Origin: JBCDCP01 sp039181495
Lineage (GTDB): Bacteria; Pseudomonadota; Alphaproteobacteria; Rhizobiales; Tepidamorphaceae
DNA: 18,175 bases
Direction: 5' to 3'
NCBI GenBank assembly: GCA_039181495.1
Contig: JBCDCP010000062.1
Location: 1-18,175, forward strand
Made by a program: the position numbers and the translations under genes. The notes under the pieces were generated by a model. That model was not told the DNA's origin. It made no database searches and worked only from the letters and a program-made list of their open reading frames with translations. Shown piece after piece: positions 1 to 7,475 of this stretch (the stretch's first letter is position 1; every line of letters begins with the position of its first letter).

Positions 1-1
1 C

Positions 2-1039
2 GCGCTTGAAGCCAAAGCTGCGGAAGAGTCTGCATTCAGCAAGGCTATCGACCAACTTGTGACGCAAGTTGTTCCGCTGGCCCACATAAGTTTCCTGGAT
101 GCTGCGCTGGGTCAGCAGATTGCGATCGAGGCACTCTGCAAAGAGCCCTCACAGACGAGTCTCGGTGCGGCCCGGACGCAATTCAGCGAACTCGTTCTCG
201 CATGGTCCAAGATCGAGCTCTATCGCTTCGGTCCGGCAAGAGAAGACAATCGGTTCGAGCAGCTATTCTATTGGCCGGACCGCAAGGGGCGTGGCCTGCG
301 GCAGGTGCAGGCATTGCTGAACACCGAGGATCCGTCCGCCGCCAGCGCAGAAAGCCTCTCGCAGAAGAGTGTGGCGGTGAAGGGACTGCCAGCGCTGGAA
401 TTCGTTCTCTTTGGTACGGGCTCTGAGAACCTCGCTGCCGGCGATGACTACCGTTGTTCCTACGCCACTGCACTCACCGAGGTTGTCTACCTCAACGCGG
501 CAACACTGCAGGACAACTGGTCGGCGAGTGATGGCTTCGGCAAGGCCATGCGCGATGCCGGGACGGACAGATCACCCTATCAATCCCACGCCGAGGCTGT
601 TCAGGATTTCGTGCGTGCGGCGAGTGAGCAGCTTCAGGTGGTGCGTGATCTCAAGATTGGTGCATCCATTGGCGAGACGCCGGAAAAGGCCAAACCCAAA
701 CGCGCGCCGTTCTGGCGCTCCAACCTGACGCTGGCCACTATGCGCGGCAATCTCGATGGGGTATCCGCGCTCATGGATGGCGGGTTGGCCGATTTGCTGC
801 CGCCTGAACACCGCAGCCTGGCCGAAGGCCTCAATTTCGAGATCGCCCAGGCTCGGGCGGTGCTCGAAGAGCTTGAGAGCACTGGAGAAGACTGGATTGA
901 TCTGGCCGCCGAGGCCGAAGGCCATCAACGGCTGTCCTACGCCATGATCCCGCTTGCCGGTTCGATCCGGATCGTGGCTGACCGCATGCCCGGCGCACTC
1001 GGCCTGGTTTTGGGATTCAATTCCCTTGATGGCGATTGA
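2..1039 (+). CDS. Imelysin-like (peptidase M75 family) periplasmic protein, 5' end outside window
   Basis: The reading frame is open from the window edge. The in-frame GTG at 59 is probably internal, because 19 sense codons precede it without a stop and the text continues helically. The visible part is 345 residues, most of a usual imelysin. The signature segment VKGLPALEFVLFG (near residue 127 of the visible part) matches the imelysin G-x-H-x-x-E region, with Pro in place of His; as I recall this is common in the subgroup found beside DUF1513 proteins. The family is periplasmic or outer-surface and linked to iron acquisition; the 'insulin-cleaving peptidase' label is doubtful for most members. 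The stop overlaps the start of the DUF1513 gene, indicating an operon. From family context I would expect another imelysin and a DUF1111 di-heme protein upstream, outside the window. The signal peptide is not visible. Confidence 0.85.
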   Translation, partial: ALEAKAAEESAFSKAIDQLVTQVVPLAHISFLDAALGQQIAIEALCKEPSQTSLGAARTQFSELVLAWSKIELYRFGPAREDNRFEQLFYWPDRKGRGLRQVQALLNTEDPSAASAESLSQKSVAVKGLPALEFVLFGTGSENLAAGDDYRCSYATALTEVVYLNAATLQDNWSASDGFGKAMRDAGTDRSPYQSHAEAVQDFVRAASEQLQVVRDLKIGASIGETPEKAKPKRAPFWRSNLTLATMRGNLDGVSALMDGGLADLLPPEHRSLAEGLNFEIAQARAVLEELESTGEDWIDLAAEAEGHQRLSYAMIPLAGSIRIVADRMPGALGLVLGFNSLDGD

Positions 1040-2120
1040 TGCCCGGATTGGCCGGCGAGCTGTTCTTCTAGGGGCCAGCACTGCATTCTTGCTGCCGAAA
1101 ACCGTTTTAGGCTCTCACCGTGAGCCAGCCTTTGCCTCCTGCTGCCAGATGCCTGACGGGCGCTATGGCGTCGCATTTCTCGACGAGGCCGCCGAAGTCC
1201 TGTTCACCGAAACGCTGGATGGCCGTGGCCATGACGTCGCCATAAGTCCGGATCGAAAAACCGCCGTGGTCTTTGCCCGCAGGCCTGGGAGGTTTGCGCT
1301 CATCATCGATGTTGAGCACACCCGGCGTGCGAAGGTTCTCGTCCCGCCGCCCGACCGCCACTTCTACGGCCACGGCTTCTTCTCGAATGACGGACGCCTG
1401 CTGTTGGCGACCGAGAATGATTTCGAAGCCGAACGTGGATGCCTCGGGCTGTATGACGCGACCGACGGGTTCCGCCGCATAGGTGAATTCGAGACCGGCG
1501 GTATTGGTCCGCACGAGGCGCTGCTGCTAAGCGATGGAAACACCGTGGCCATTGCCAATGGCGGCATTGTCACCCATCCCGATTACCCGCGTCAGAAGCT
1601 CAATCTGGCGACCATGGAACCCTCGATGGCCATTGTCGACCTTGCTTCCGGTGACCTTGTCGAACGAGCTGCTTTGCCGGCGCACTATCACCAGATATCA
1701 ATCCGGCACATGGCCGAGGCGGGCGATGGATCGATCTGGTTCGGTGGACAGTATGAGGGAGCAGCGACAGACCAGGTTCCGCTGGTGGGCCGCTATAGGC
1801 GGGGGAGGGGCATTGAGCTGATCGAGGCCCCGGACGAGCTCTATCGCAGTATGAACCATTATGTCGGATCGGTAACCGCAAGTCGGGACGGCAGCCAGAT
1901 CGCAACCACGAGCCCGCGCGGCGGTGTGGCTGTGGTGTGGGACGTTGCAACGGGTAACGTGGTATCACGGCAGTCCATTACCGATGTGTGCGGCGTTGCC
2001 CCGTCACAATCGGGCTTTGTTGTTTCCAGCGGGCAGGGTGCCATCCTCTCAAGAGACATCCAGCGTTCGACGGGTTTCGGTTGGGACAATCATCTGACGA
2101 GCTTCACCGCGCGGAACTGA
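1029..2120 (+). CDS. DUF1513 family exported beta-propeller-like protein
   Basis: I chose the ATG at 1029 (363 aa) over the upstream in-frame ATG at 954. The 954-1029 stretch is out-of-frame imelysin sequence, and a signal-like N-terminus follows 1029: MAIDARIGRRAVLLGASTAF, with an RR pair before a hydrophobic segment, suggesting Tat export. The body has repeated strand patterns typical of seven-bladed WD/YVTN-like propellers, for example HDVAISPDRKTAVVFARRPG, HGFFSNDGRLLLATEND, IGPHEALLLSDGNTVAIANGG and a late block ending GVAVVWDVATG. This is the DUF1513 pattern. The 11-bp overlap with the imelysin gene indicates translational coupling. The conserved neighbourhood (imelysin, DUF1111, DUF1513) points to a periplasmic iron-uptake or iron-handling role, but the biochemical activity of DUF1513 is unknown. 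Confidence 0.85.
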   Translation: MAIDARIGRRAVLLGASTAFLLPKTVLGSHREPAFASCCQMPDGRYGVAFLDEAAEVLFTETLDGRGHDVAISPDRKTAVVFARRPGRFALIIDVEHTRRAKVLVPPPDRHFYGHGFFSNDGRLLLATENDFEAERGCLGLYDATDGFRRIGEFETGGIGPHEALLLSDGNTVAIANGGIVTHPDYPRQKLNLATMEPSMAIVDLASGDLVERAALPAHYHQISIRHMAEAGDGSIWFGGQYEGAATDQVPLVGRYRRGRGIELIEAPDELYRSMNHYVGSVTASRDGSQIATTSPRGGVAVVWDVATGNVVSRQSITDVCGVAPSQSGFVVSSGQGAILSRDIQRSTGFGWDNHLTSFTARN

Positions 2121-2165
2121 TCGTATGAGCCGGCGGCGTTCGATTGCACCAGTTTGAACCCGGTC

Positions 2166-2200
2166 GTTCTTAGAGAAGCGCCAGTAGTTCTTGGAGAAGC
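2166..2200 (+). promoter_or_regulatory. Two direct 14-bp repeats, each an 11-bp palindrome, before the antiporter gene
   Basis: GTTCTTAGAGAAGC at 2166-2179 recurs as GTTCTTGGAGAAGC at 2187-2200 (13 of 14 identical), spaced exactly 21 bp, about two helical turns. Each contains TTCT-N3-AGAA. The arrangement looks like two operator half-units on the same face of the helix, 16-50 bp before the antiporter ATG at 2216. The GGAGAAG in the second copy could also be read as a ribosome site, but it ends about 17 nt before the ATG, which is too far to be convincing. No factor can be named. Confidence 0.4.
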
Positions 2201-2215
2201 AGTTGAGTAGCTGAC

Positions 2216-3433
2216 ATGATCCAGATGGCTCTCATCCTGATCGCCCTTACTGGCTTTCTGTACACGCTCATTGCTCAGAAACTGGGCCGGGGGATCATCA
2301 CCCCGCCAATGGTCGCGATCGGTCTCGGTATCGGCTTGGCCGGCCTTATTGGTGCCGAAGCATCCAGTCTCGAACGAACCCTTCATCTTGTTGCTGAAAT
2401 CACGCTGGTCGTCGTTCTCTTTTCGGATGCCGCGATGATCAAGGCGCGCGTCTTGAGCCGTAACGCGGTGCTGCCGCTCAGGATGTTGATTATTGGTCTG
2501 CCTCTCGCCATGGCCTTTGGCTTCATCATCAACAGCATCTTCCTGCCGGGCTGGCCAGTATGGGAGCTTGCTCTTCTGGCCGCCATTCTCGCACCCACCG
2601 ATGCAGCACTCGGACAAGCCGTTGTCACCAATCCCAATGTGCCGGAGAGACTGCGCAATGCACTCACCGTCGAAAGTGGCGTCAATGACGGTCTCGCACT
2701 GCCTGCCGTTCTGCTTTTTGGATGTCTCGCGGTCGAGGGCATCCATGACAATGTCCAGTCCAATTGGATCGTATTTTCAGCAAAGCAGATCGGCTATGGC
2801 GGACTGGTTGGGGTTGCGGTGGGTGCACTCGGCGCATGGCTGATGAAGGTCGCGCTCGCGCGCGGTTACACCAACGAGATCTTCCAGGGCATCGGTGTGC
2901 TTACCCTCGCGGCTTTGTCCTATCTCATTTCAGTCGAGATCGAGGGCAATGGCTTCCTGGCCGCCTTTGTCGGTGGATTGGTTTTTGGGCTTCTGTTCGA
3001 AAAACGCTGTAACTTCGTCCTCGAATTTCTGGAAACCGAAGGCCAACTACTGGTCCTCGGAACTTTCGTGCTGCTCGGCATAGCTGTTGCGCCCGAGCTG
3101 TCGCAGAGCCTGTCACCGGTCTGGATCGCGCTGGTCCTCCTCAGCCTTTTCGTGACTCGCCCGCTGGCGATCTGGATTTCGCTTCTGGGTTCGTCGACCA
3201 CGCCAAATGAACGACTGTTCCTCGGCTGGTTCGGGCCTCGTGGATTGGCCACTGCACTGTTTGCTTTGCTGGTTCTCGATGACTTTGATCGGCTCACGCA
3301 CGGCCATGAGATACTGATGATCTGCTTCCTTGCCGTGCTGGTCAGCGCGGTGTTGCATGGCATATCCGCAGCGCCGGTCGCCGGCCGTTTCAGCTCTGCC
3401 GAAGACGATAGTGATCGGTTGCGCGAAACGTAG
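2216..3433 (+). CDS. CPA1-family Na+(K+)/H+ antiporter
   Basis: A 405-residue, almost wholly hydrophobic protein with about 11-13 predicted membrane helices. It matches the NhaP/YjcE-like CPA1 sodium/proton exchanger domain. The core motifs are APTDAALGQAVV (around residues 126-137) and ESGVNDGLALP (153-163). The Asn-Asp pair N157-D158 in the discontinuous helix is the CPA1 ion-binding pair, typical of electroneutral exchangers. A second signature-like stretch, FLGWFGPRGLATALFALLV, lies near the C-terminus and includes the conserved PRG. No large cytoplasmic regulatory domain (RCK/TrkA_C) follows; the protein stops shortly after the last helix. It probably exports Na+ or K+ in exchange for H+ at the inner membrane. 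It seems monocistronic, ending 10 bp from the convergent MDR gene. The ATG at 2225 is an alternative start. Confidence 0.9.
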   Translation: MIQMALILIALTGFLYTLIAQKLGRGIITPPMVAIGLGIGLAGLIGAEASSLERTLHLVAEITLVVVLFSDAAMIKARVLSRNAVLPLRMLIIGLPLAMAFGFIINSIFLPGWPVWELALLAAILAPTDAALGQAVVTNPNVPERLRNALTVESGVNDGLALPAVLLFGCLAVEGIHDNVQSNWIVFSAKQIGYGGLVGVAVGALGAWLMKVALARGYTNEIFQGIGVLTLAALSYLISVEIEGNGFLAAFVGGLVFGLLFEKRCNFVLEFLETEGQLLVLGTFVLLGIAVAPELSQSLSPVWIALVLLSLFVTRPLAIWISLLGSSTTPNERLFLGWFGPRGLATALFALLVLDDFDRLTHGHEILMICFLAVLVSAVLHGISAAPVAGRFSSAEDDSDRLRET

Positions 3434-3443
3434 AGCCGTCGGC

Positions 3444-4499
3444 CTAGGATGCGTCTGAGTTCGGAACGCAACGGATGCACACATTGCCGAATTGTCCGCT
3501 TGCTTCAAAGGCGCGATAGGCCTCTGGCGCGTCATCAAAGGGAAAGACGTTTGCGACGATCGGATGAATGTCATGGGTTTCGATGGCGCGGACAAGGGCT
3601 TCGAAGGACTCGCGTGAGCCGCATGAAACCGAATGGAGCGTGAGGCGGCGGGTCAGCACGAGAGGCAAGAAGAGCTCTGCCACGTTGCCCGTGACATTGC
3701 CGATCAGGATGAGCGTTCCTCCCGTTCTGACTGCCTTGACCGAGTCGCCCAGCGTTTCGGCGCCGCCCAGTTCCAGAATGCGGTCGCAGCCATCGCCGCC
3801 GGTGGCCTCCCGGATGGCCTTCGACCAGTCCGGCGTCGCACTGCGGTCGATGGCAAGGTCGGCACCGAGGGTTTCAAGGCGTACAGCCCGTTCGGCTGAA
3901 GACGTCGTGACGATGGTCCGGCAACCCGCCGCCTTGGCCAACATCAGGGCCATGAGTGCAACGCCGCCGGTTCCCAAAATGGCAACCGTTTCACCCGGTC
4001 GCACCGGCTGCGGTTCGCTTAGCGCGCTCCAGGCCGTGACACCGGCGCAGGGAAGCGTCGCGGCTTGGGCGTCATCAAGCGTATCCGGAATCGCGATGAC
4101 CGCCGATGCGGGAAACACGCCGTGGGTTGCGAGCACCCCATCGAGTGGTCCACCCAGCCGACCGCGCTCCAGATCGAGCGGCGGATCGCCACCCTGCCAA
4201 TGCTGATAGAAGCAGGGCGACACACGATCCCCTAGTTCAAAGCCATCGATGTCGCTTCCCATGCCGCAGATGCGTCCGACCCCATCCGACAGCGGGATGA
4301 GGGGAGGTGTGACCCGCCGCCCGTGCTGGCCGCGCATAACCACCAGGTCGCGGTAGTTGAATGACGCGGCCGCCATCTCCAACACCACGTCCCGTGGCCC
4401 GGGATCGGGAATTCTCCCTTCGCGCAATACGAGATTGTCGAGGCCGAAGCCACTTTCAAAGGACCAGTACCGCATCGGCATCGCATCTGAAGAGATCAT
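3444..4499 (-). CDS. Zinc-independent MDR-superfamily NAD(P)-dependent oxidoreductase
   Basis: A 351-residue medium-chain dehydrogenase/reductase. The N-terminal GroES-like domain (about 20-130) has ASFNYRDLVVMRG and DGVGRICGMGSDIDGFELGDRV. The Rossmann domain (about 150-300) has VAILGTGGVALMALMLAKAAG as its dinucleotide loop. The catalytic-zinc ligands of true alcohol dehydrogenases are absent: the usual GHEGVG stretch is LSDGVG and the structural-zinc Cys cluster is missing. This places it with quinone-oxidoreductase-like or enoyl-reductase-like MDRs. The substrate cannot be told from sequence. In-frame ATGs at 4481 and 4475 compete with 4499; the body aligns from MRYWSFE onward, so one of the later starts is quite possible. 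It is convergent with the antiporter and no partner gene is evident. Confidence 0.85.
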   Translation of the reverse strand: MISSDAMPMRYWSFESGFGLDNLVLREGRIPDPGPRDVVLEMAAASFNYRDLVVMRGQHGRRVTPPLIPLSDGVGRICGMGSDIDGFELGDRVSPCFYQHWQGGDPPLDLERGRLGGPLDGVLATHGVFPASAVIAIPDTLDDAQAATLPCAGVTAWSALSEPQPVRPGETVAILGTGGVALMALMLAKAAGCRTIVTTSSAERAVRLETLGADLAIDRSATPDWSKAIREATGGDGCDRILELGGAETLGDSVKAVRTGGTLILIGNVTGNVAELFLPLVLTRRLTLHSVSCGSRESFEALVRAIETHDIHPIVANVFPFDDAPEAYRAFEASGQFGNVCIRCVPNSDAS

Positions 4500-4752
4500 A
4501 GTTGGTCATTGGCTGGAGCAGGGGGGCGCAACCAGACTTCCGCGTTCGAGGGCCATTTGCAAACCCATGATCGTCGTACTGTTCACAGCCACCAGCTGAC
4601 ACCAGATCCCTCGACACCGTCGCTTAGACCAAGGCAGTCGTTCTTGAGTTGGATGCTGCCAGCTCAGTTACCCAATCACCGCGGAACATTTGATCGCGGA
4701 CCAACCCGCAATATGCTGAGGCGAATACGTCAGTAACGCGTGCGATGCATGG

Positions 4753-6336
4753 GTGCCCGGATCAATGCGCCAGCCTGAAGACCGACAATTGGGTAGCCGC
4801 AATCTGATCTACCGGGCAGTGGCCACATTCCTGGGAGCCGTTGTCACCCAGCTGACCGGCAGTGCCTTCAACATCTGGTACAATCTCACCCAGATTCGCC
4901 CGCTTCTGAGCGAAAGCCAGGCCGCGCGGTTCGAGCTGGCCGTCAATCTGTTCAACATCGTCATCTACCCACCAGCGCTGCTGCTTTCGTTTCTGGTCAT
5001 CTGGTCGCTTGTCCGGATTGCGCGATCAAACGCACGGACTAATGATCCGGAGCGTTGGGCGCGGGCACAGAAGCGGACGGTCAACCTGCCCTGGTTGCTG
5101 CTGGCGATTGCCGGCCCGGCGTGGCTCATGACAATCCCGGCCTTGCTGTTTGCGCTGTACAGCCATCCTGACCCGCTCGATCCGCGCGTCCCGTTCCAGC
5201 TGATTGTCTCGGTCTTTGTCTCCTCTGCGATCGCTCTGACGCATTTGTTCTTCGTGATCGAACTCGTCGGCCAGCGGCTCTGGTTTCCTGTCTTCTTTGA
5301 CGAGGATCAGCCGGCCAGTCTGACCGGTACCCTGCCGCTGACACTGCAACGCCGCGGCGTCTTCTTTGCGGTTTCCGCCGTTGTCTGCCCCATCGTCTCG
5401 TTGCTGTTGATCGCCGCCCCCGGCACCATCGCCACGTCCGGACCCGCATTTCCAATCGCCGTTGGAAGCATCGGCATAGCCTTTGGCATGGTCTCGGCTT
5501 GGATGCTGGGGCGCATATTGGGCGAACCGATCGAGCGCCTGCGCGCTTCGGCGGCGCGAGTGGAGGCGGGCGATCTCGGACCTGACACGGAGATCGACCT
5601 TCACCGAGCCGACGAGTTTGGACATCTGATCGGCGGCTTCAACCGGATGGTGGTGGGGTTGCGCGAGAAGCAGCGGGTCGAGGAGGTGCTGGGCCGCCAT
5701 GTCGACCGCAATGTCGCGCGAATGCTGTTGAGTGAGCAGGACGCGCTGGGCGGCACCGAACGGGACATCACCGTGATGTTCAGTGATATCCGGGGGTTCA
5801 CCAACCGGTGCGGAACAAGCCCACCGAAGGACATCGTCGCCATGCTCAACCTCTATTTTGAGACCATGGTGCCGCTGGTCGAGGCACAGCAGGGCATTGT
5901 CAACGAGTTCGCCGGTGACGGCTTCATGGCGATTTTCGGTGCTGTGGGTGATCAGGCGCGTCATGCCGATAATGCAGTTGCCGCCGGGCAGGCCATGCTT
6001 GGTGCATTGCCCGAGCTGAACGGGCGGCTGGAGGAGAAGGAGCTGTCCGCGATCGACATCGGGATCGGTATCAATTCCGGCGCAGCCATCGTCGGGGCGA
6101 TTGGCGCACCGCGCCGCTCAAGTTTTACTGCTGTCGGCAACATGGTTCCCGTCGCTGCAAGGATTGAGGCACTGACCAAGGAGGTGCCGCACCGGCTGCT
6201 GTTCTCTGACACGACAATGGCCGCGATGACTGATCCACCTGATCTCGTTTCTCTTGAACCAAGACCCATTCGCGGACGAGACGATCCCGTGCGGCTGTTC
6301 TCGGTCCCCGAGATGAATTCGGAATTAGAGAGCTGA
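4753..6336 (+). CDS. Membrane class III adenylate/guanylate cyclase with HAMP domain
   Basis: A 527-residue protein from GTG 4753; ATG 4765 (MRQPEDRQ) is an equally plausible start. The N-terminal half holds about six membrane helices (roughly 20-40, 65-90, 112-135, 148-172, 203-225, 232-255). A HAMP linker follows (about 255-310: EPIERLRASAARVEAGDL, then DEFGHLIGGFNRMV) and a class III catalytic domain from about 335. Metal-binding aspartates are intact: D345 in MFSDIRGFT and D389 in FAGDGFMAIFG. Two positions are unusual. The usual substrate-specifying Lys of NKFIGD is Glu (NEFAGD, E385). The transition-state Asn of the V-N-x-A-x-R motif is Pro (VPVAAR, P466), while the partner R470 is kept. 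The layout resembles mycobacterial Rv1318c-type cyclases. Whether it makes cAMP, cGMP or nothing is open. It lies upstream of the peptide gene and near a cNMP-binding protein. Confidence 0.88.
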   Translation: MPGSMRQPEDRQLGSRNLIYRAVATFLGAVVTQLTGSAFNIWYNLTQIRPLLSESQAARFELAVNLFNIVIYPPALLLSFLVIWSLVRIARSNARTNDPERWARAQKRTVNLPWLLLAIAGPAWLMTIPALLFALYSHPDPLDPRVPFQLIVSVFVSSAIALTHLFFVIELVGQRLWFPVFFDEDQPASLTGTLPLTLQRRGVFFAVSAVVCPIVSLLLIAAPGTIATSGPAFPIAVGSIGIAFGMVSAWMLGRILGEPIERLRASAARVEAGDLGPDTEIDLHRADEFGHLIGGFNRMVVGLREKQRVEEVLGRHVDRNVARMLLSEQDALGGTERDITVMFSDIRGFTNRCGTSPPKDIVAMLNLYFETMVPLVEAQQGIVNEFAGDGFMAIFGAVGDQARHADNAVAAGQAMLGALPELNGRLEEKELSAIDIGIGINSGAAIVGAIGAPRRSSFTAVGNMVPVAARIEALTKEVPHRLLFSDTTMAAMTDPPDLVSLEPRPIRGRDDPVRLFSVPEMNSELES

Positions 6337-6442
6337 CGAGCAAGGCCAACGGCACGCGCCGATCCGATACCTGGTCGCTGCTTGTCGGGTGTTCATTCAA
6401 TGCCGGAAACCGAGGACTTCGCTCGGGCGCACTGCTGTAACC

Positions 6443-6477
6443 GAGGGTCGGCCTTTGTGTTGCGGCCTCCGACCCTC
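6443..6477 (+). terminator. Terminator-like hairpin after the cyclase gene
   Basis: GAGGGTCGG (6443-6451) and CCGACCCTC (6469-6477) are perfect 9-nt inverted arms around a 17-nt loop that can pair further through GGCC/GGCC. It begins 107 bp after the cyclase stop. The following bases, TATCCTTG, are only mildly T-rich, so a strong intrinsic terminator is not assured. It separates the cyclase transcript from the peptide gene at 6576. Confidence 0.5.
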
Positions 6478-6537
6478 TATCCTTGAAGCTAGGACAAAGG
6501 CGCCACTTGGGACTGAATTTCCCTGAGGGACGCTGAA

Positions 6538-6568
6538 AACCAATTCTGTTGGTTGAACCAAGGGGGAG
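6538..6568 (+). promoter_or_regulatory. Leader hairpin and strong ribosome site of the peptide gene
   Basis: AACCAA (6538-6543) and TTGGTT (6549-6554) form a small perfect hairpin. It is followed by AGGGGGAG (6561-6568), a strong Shine-Dalgarno ending 7 nt before ATG 6576. This ribosome site decides the start against the in-frame GTG at 6549. A compact palindrome TCCCTGAGGGA lies just upstream (about 6519-6529). I see no convincing -35/-10 pair. Confidence 0.5.
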
Positions 6569-6575
6569 CCAAGCA

Positions 6576-6878
6576 ATGGACGAGGAGAAGAAGGCGGCGG
6601 AGCTGACCGACGATGAGCTTGACCAAATCCAGGGCGCAGGTGATCCGCTGGCGTTTCCGAATGTTGGCAGTGGTTCGAGCAGCACCAAGGGAGTCAAATC
6701 GACGGGGTCGCTGGCGGGCTCGAAATCGCAAGCTACAACCGGAGATGAAGCCGGCAGCACCAAGTCGGTCGTTTCCGCGGCGACGCAAGGAAGCACGGGG
6801 ACAGCGACTGGCGGCGGTCAGGTGCTGCTTGAAGGCAAGAACACCCTGAGGGGCGGTGACCCGCCCGTCGGAGGTTAA
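6576..6878 (+). CDS. Putative secreted peptide precursor with double-glycine-type leader
   Basis: A 100-residue protein starting MDEEKKAAELTDDELDQIQGAG. Acidic residues, an EL-x3-EL-D pattern and a final G-A (residues 20-21) form the classic bacteriocin-type leader cut by C39 peptidases after GG, GA or GS. The remaining ~78 residues are about half Ser, Thr and Gly, with no Cys, His, Tyr, Trp or Met, so they are probably disordered. Loose repeats are visible (SSTKGVKS, GSTKSVVS, GSTGTA). GDP follows the leader (22-24) and recurs near the end (RGGDPPVGG). Without Cys it cannot carry lanthionine, sactionine or disulfide links. It is the obvious substrate candidate for the exporter genes encoded convergently, the last of which ends 4 bp away. 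It is not an NHLP or Nif11 leader. The function of the mature peptide is unknown; a bacteriocin, signal or surface peptide are all possible. Confidence 0.75.
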   Translation: MDEEKKAAELTDDELDQIQGAGDPLAFPNVGSGSSSTKGVKSTGSLAGSKSQATTGDEAGSTKSVVSAATQGSTGTATGGGQVLLEGKNTLRGGDPPVGG

Positions 6879-6882
6879 GTCC

Positions 6883-7449
6883 TCACGCTTTGGCCTTGCG
6901 TCGCTGCCTGGGCTTCTTGCCGTCCAGCATGGCGAGCAGGCGCCGCATGCGGTCGCCGGCAATATGGATGTTGTCGAGGATGGCTTCGTCGATTTCGTTC
7001 TCGTTGATGAAAGCCGCTTGATCGGCACGGGTGTCGCCATAGCCGAGCCGCAACACATGTTCACGAACGCGGTCTGACAGGAAGATCGCAAGCGCCTTGT
7101 AGAATCGAGCAGCAAAGGCGGTGTCATCCTCCAGTCTGTCCCGGATCAGTTGCTGCGGGACGGCGAGGACCTCAGCGTTGTCGAGGCCGCGTACCGATGC
7201 CGATGGCGCCTGACGCGAGACAAGCGACATTTCACCGACAACATCGCCAGTACCCATCTTGGCGACGCGTTTGCCTTCCGCCACATAGACGCCGACTTCG
7301 CCATTGGTGACGATATAGAGCGTGTCCACATCACTTCCTTCAGCGATCAACGTCTCGCCATTGTCGACCGCTTGACGTGTGCCGTTCTCGACCAACCAGC
7401 GGACATCGCCATCATCGAGTTCGGCAAGGATGTAAAGAGCACGGCGCAT
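6883..7449 (-). CDS. Cyclic-nucleotide-binding-domain protein of the export operon
   Basis: A 188-residue protein with a CRP/PKA-type cNMP-binding beta-roll at about residues 5-120 (GETLIAEGSDVDTLYIVTNGEVGVYV, then GDVVGEMSLVSRQAPSASVRG). The C-terminal ~65 residues are helical with a very basic tail (KKPRQRRKAKA). There is no helix-turn-helix like that of CRP/FNR, so it is unlikely to be a classical DNA-binding regulator. In the phosphate-binding cassette the Glu (E73) is kept, but the Arg that contacts the cyclic phosphate is Pro (P82, in QAPSAS), so ligand binding is uncertain. It starts 26 bp after the ABC gene stop with a GGAAGG ribosome site and is last in the operon. As I recall, cNMP-binding domains also occur fused to C39 exporters such as cyanobacterial HetC, so a role in gating the exporter is a reasonable inference. 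Confidence 0.8.
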   Translation of the reverse strand: MRRALYILAELDDGDVRWLVENGTRQAVDNGETLIAEGSDVDTLYIVTNGEVGVYVAEGKRVAKMGTGDVVGEMSLVSRQAPSASVRGLDNAEVLAVPQQLIRDRLEDDTAFAARFYKALAIFLSDRVREHVLRLGYGDTRADQAAFINENEIDEAILDNIHIAGDRMRRLLAMLDGKKPRQRRKAKA

Positions 7450-7475
7450 CGTGGGTTTCCTTCCTGCCTTGACCT

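Noticed and set aside
572..1081. Minus-strand open frame of 169 codons opposite the imelysin-like gene
   Set aside because: Antisense shadow of the imelysin/DUF1513 junction, with no recognisable domain.
2090..2746. Minus-strand open frame of 218 codons across the antiporter's 5' half
   Set aside because: Antisense to the antiporter membrane domain, with hydrophilic low-information text and no motif or ribosome site.
5026..5964. Long open frame on the minus strand (312 codons) opposite the cyclase
   Set aside because: It lies wholly antisense to a well-supported cyclase gene, and its residue mix (many Arg, Gln, His, Asp) is what the complement of GC-rich coding DNA gives. No domain is visible.
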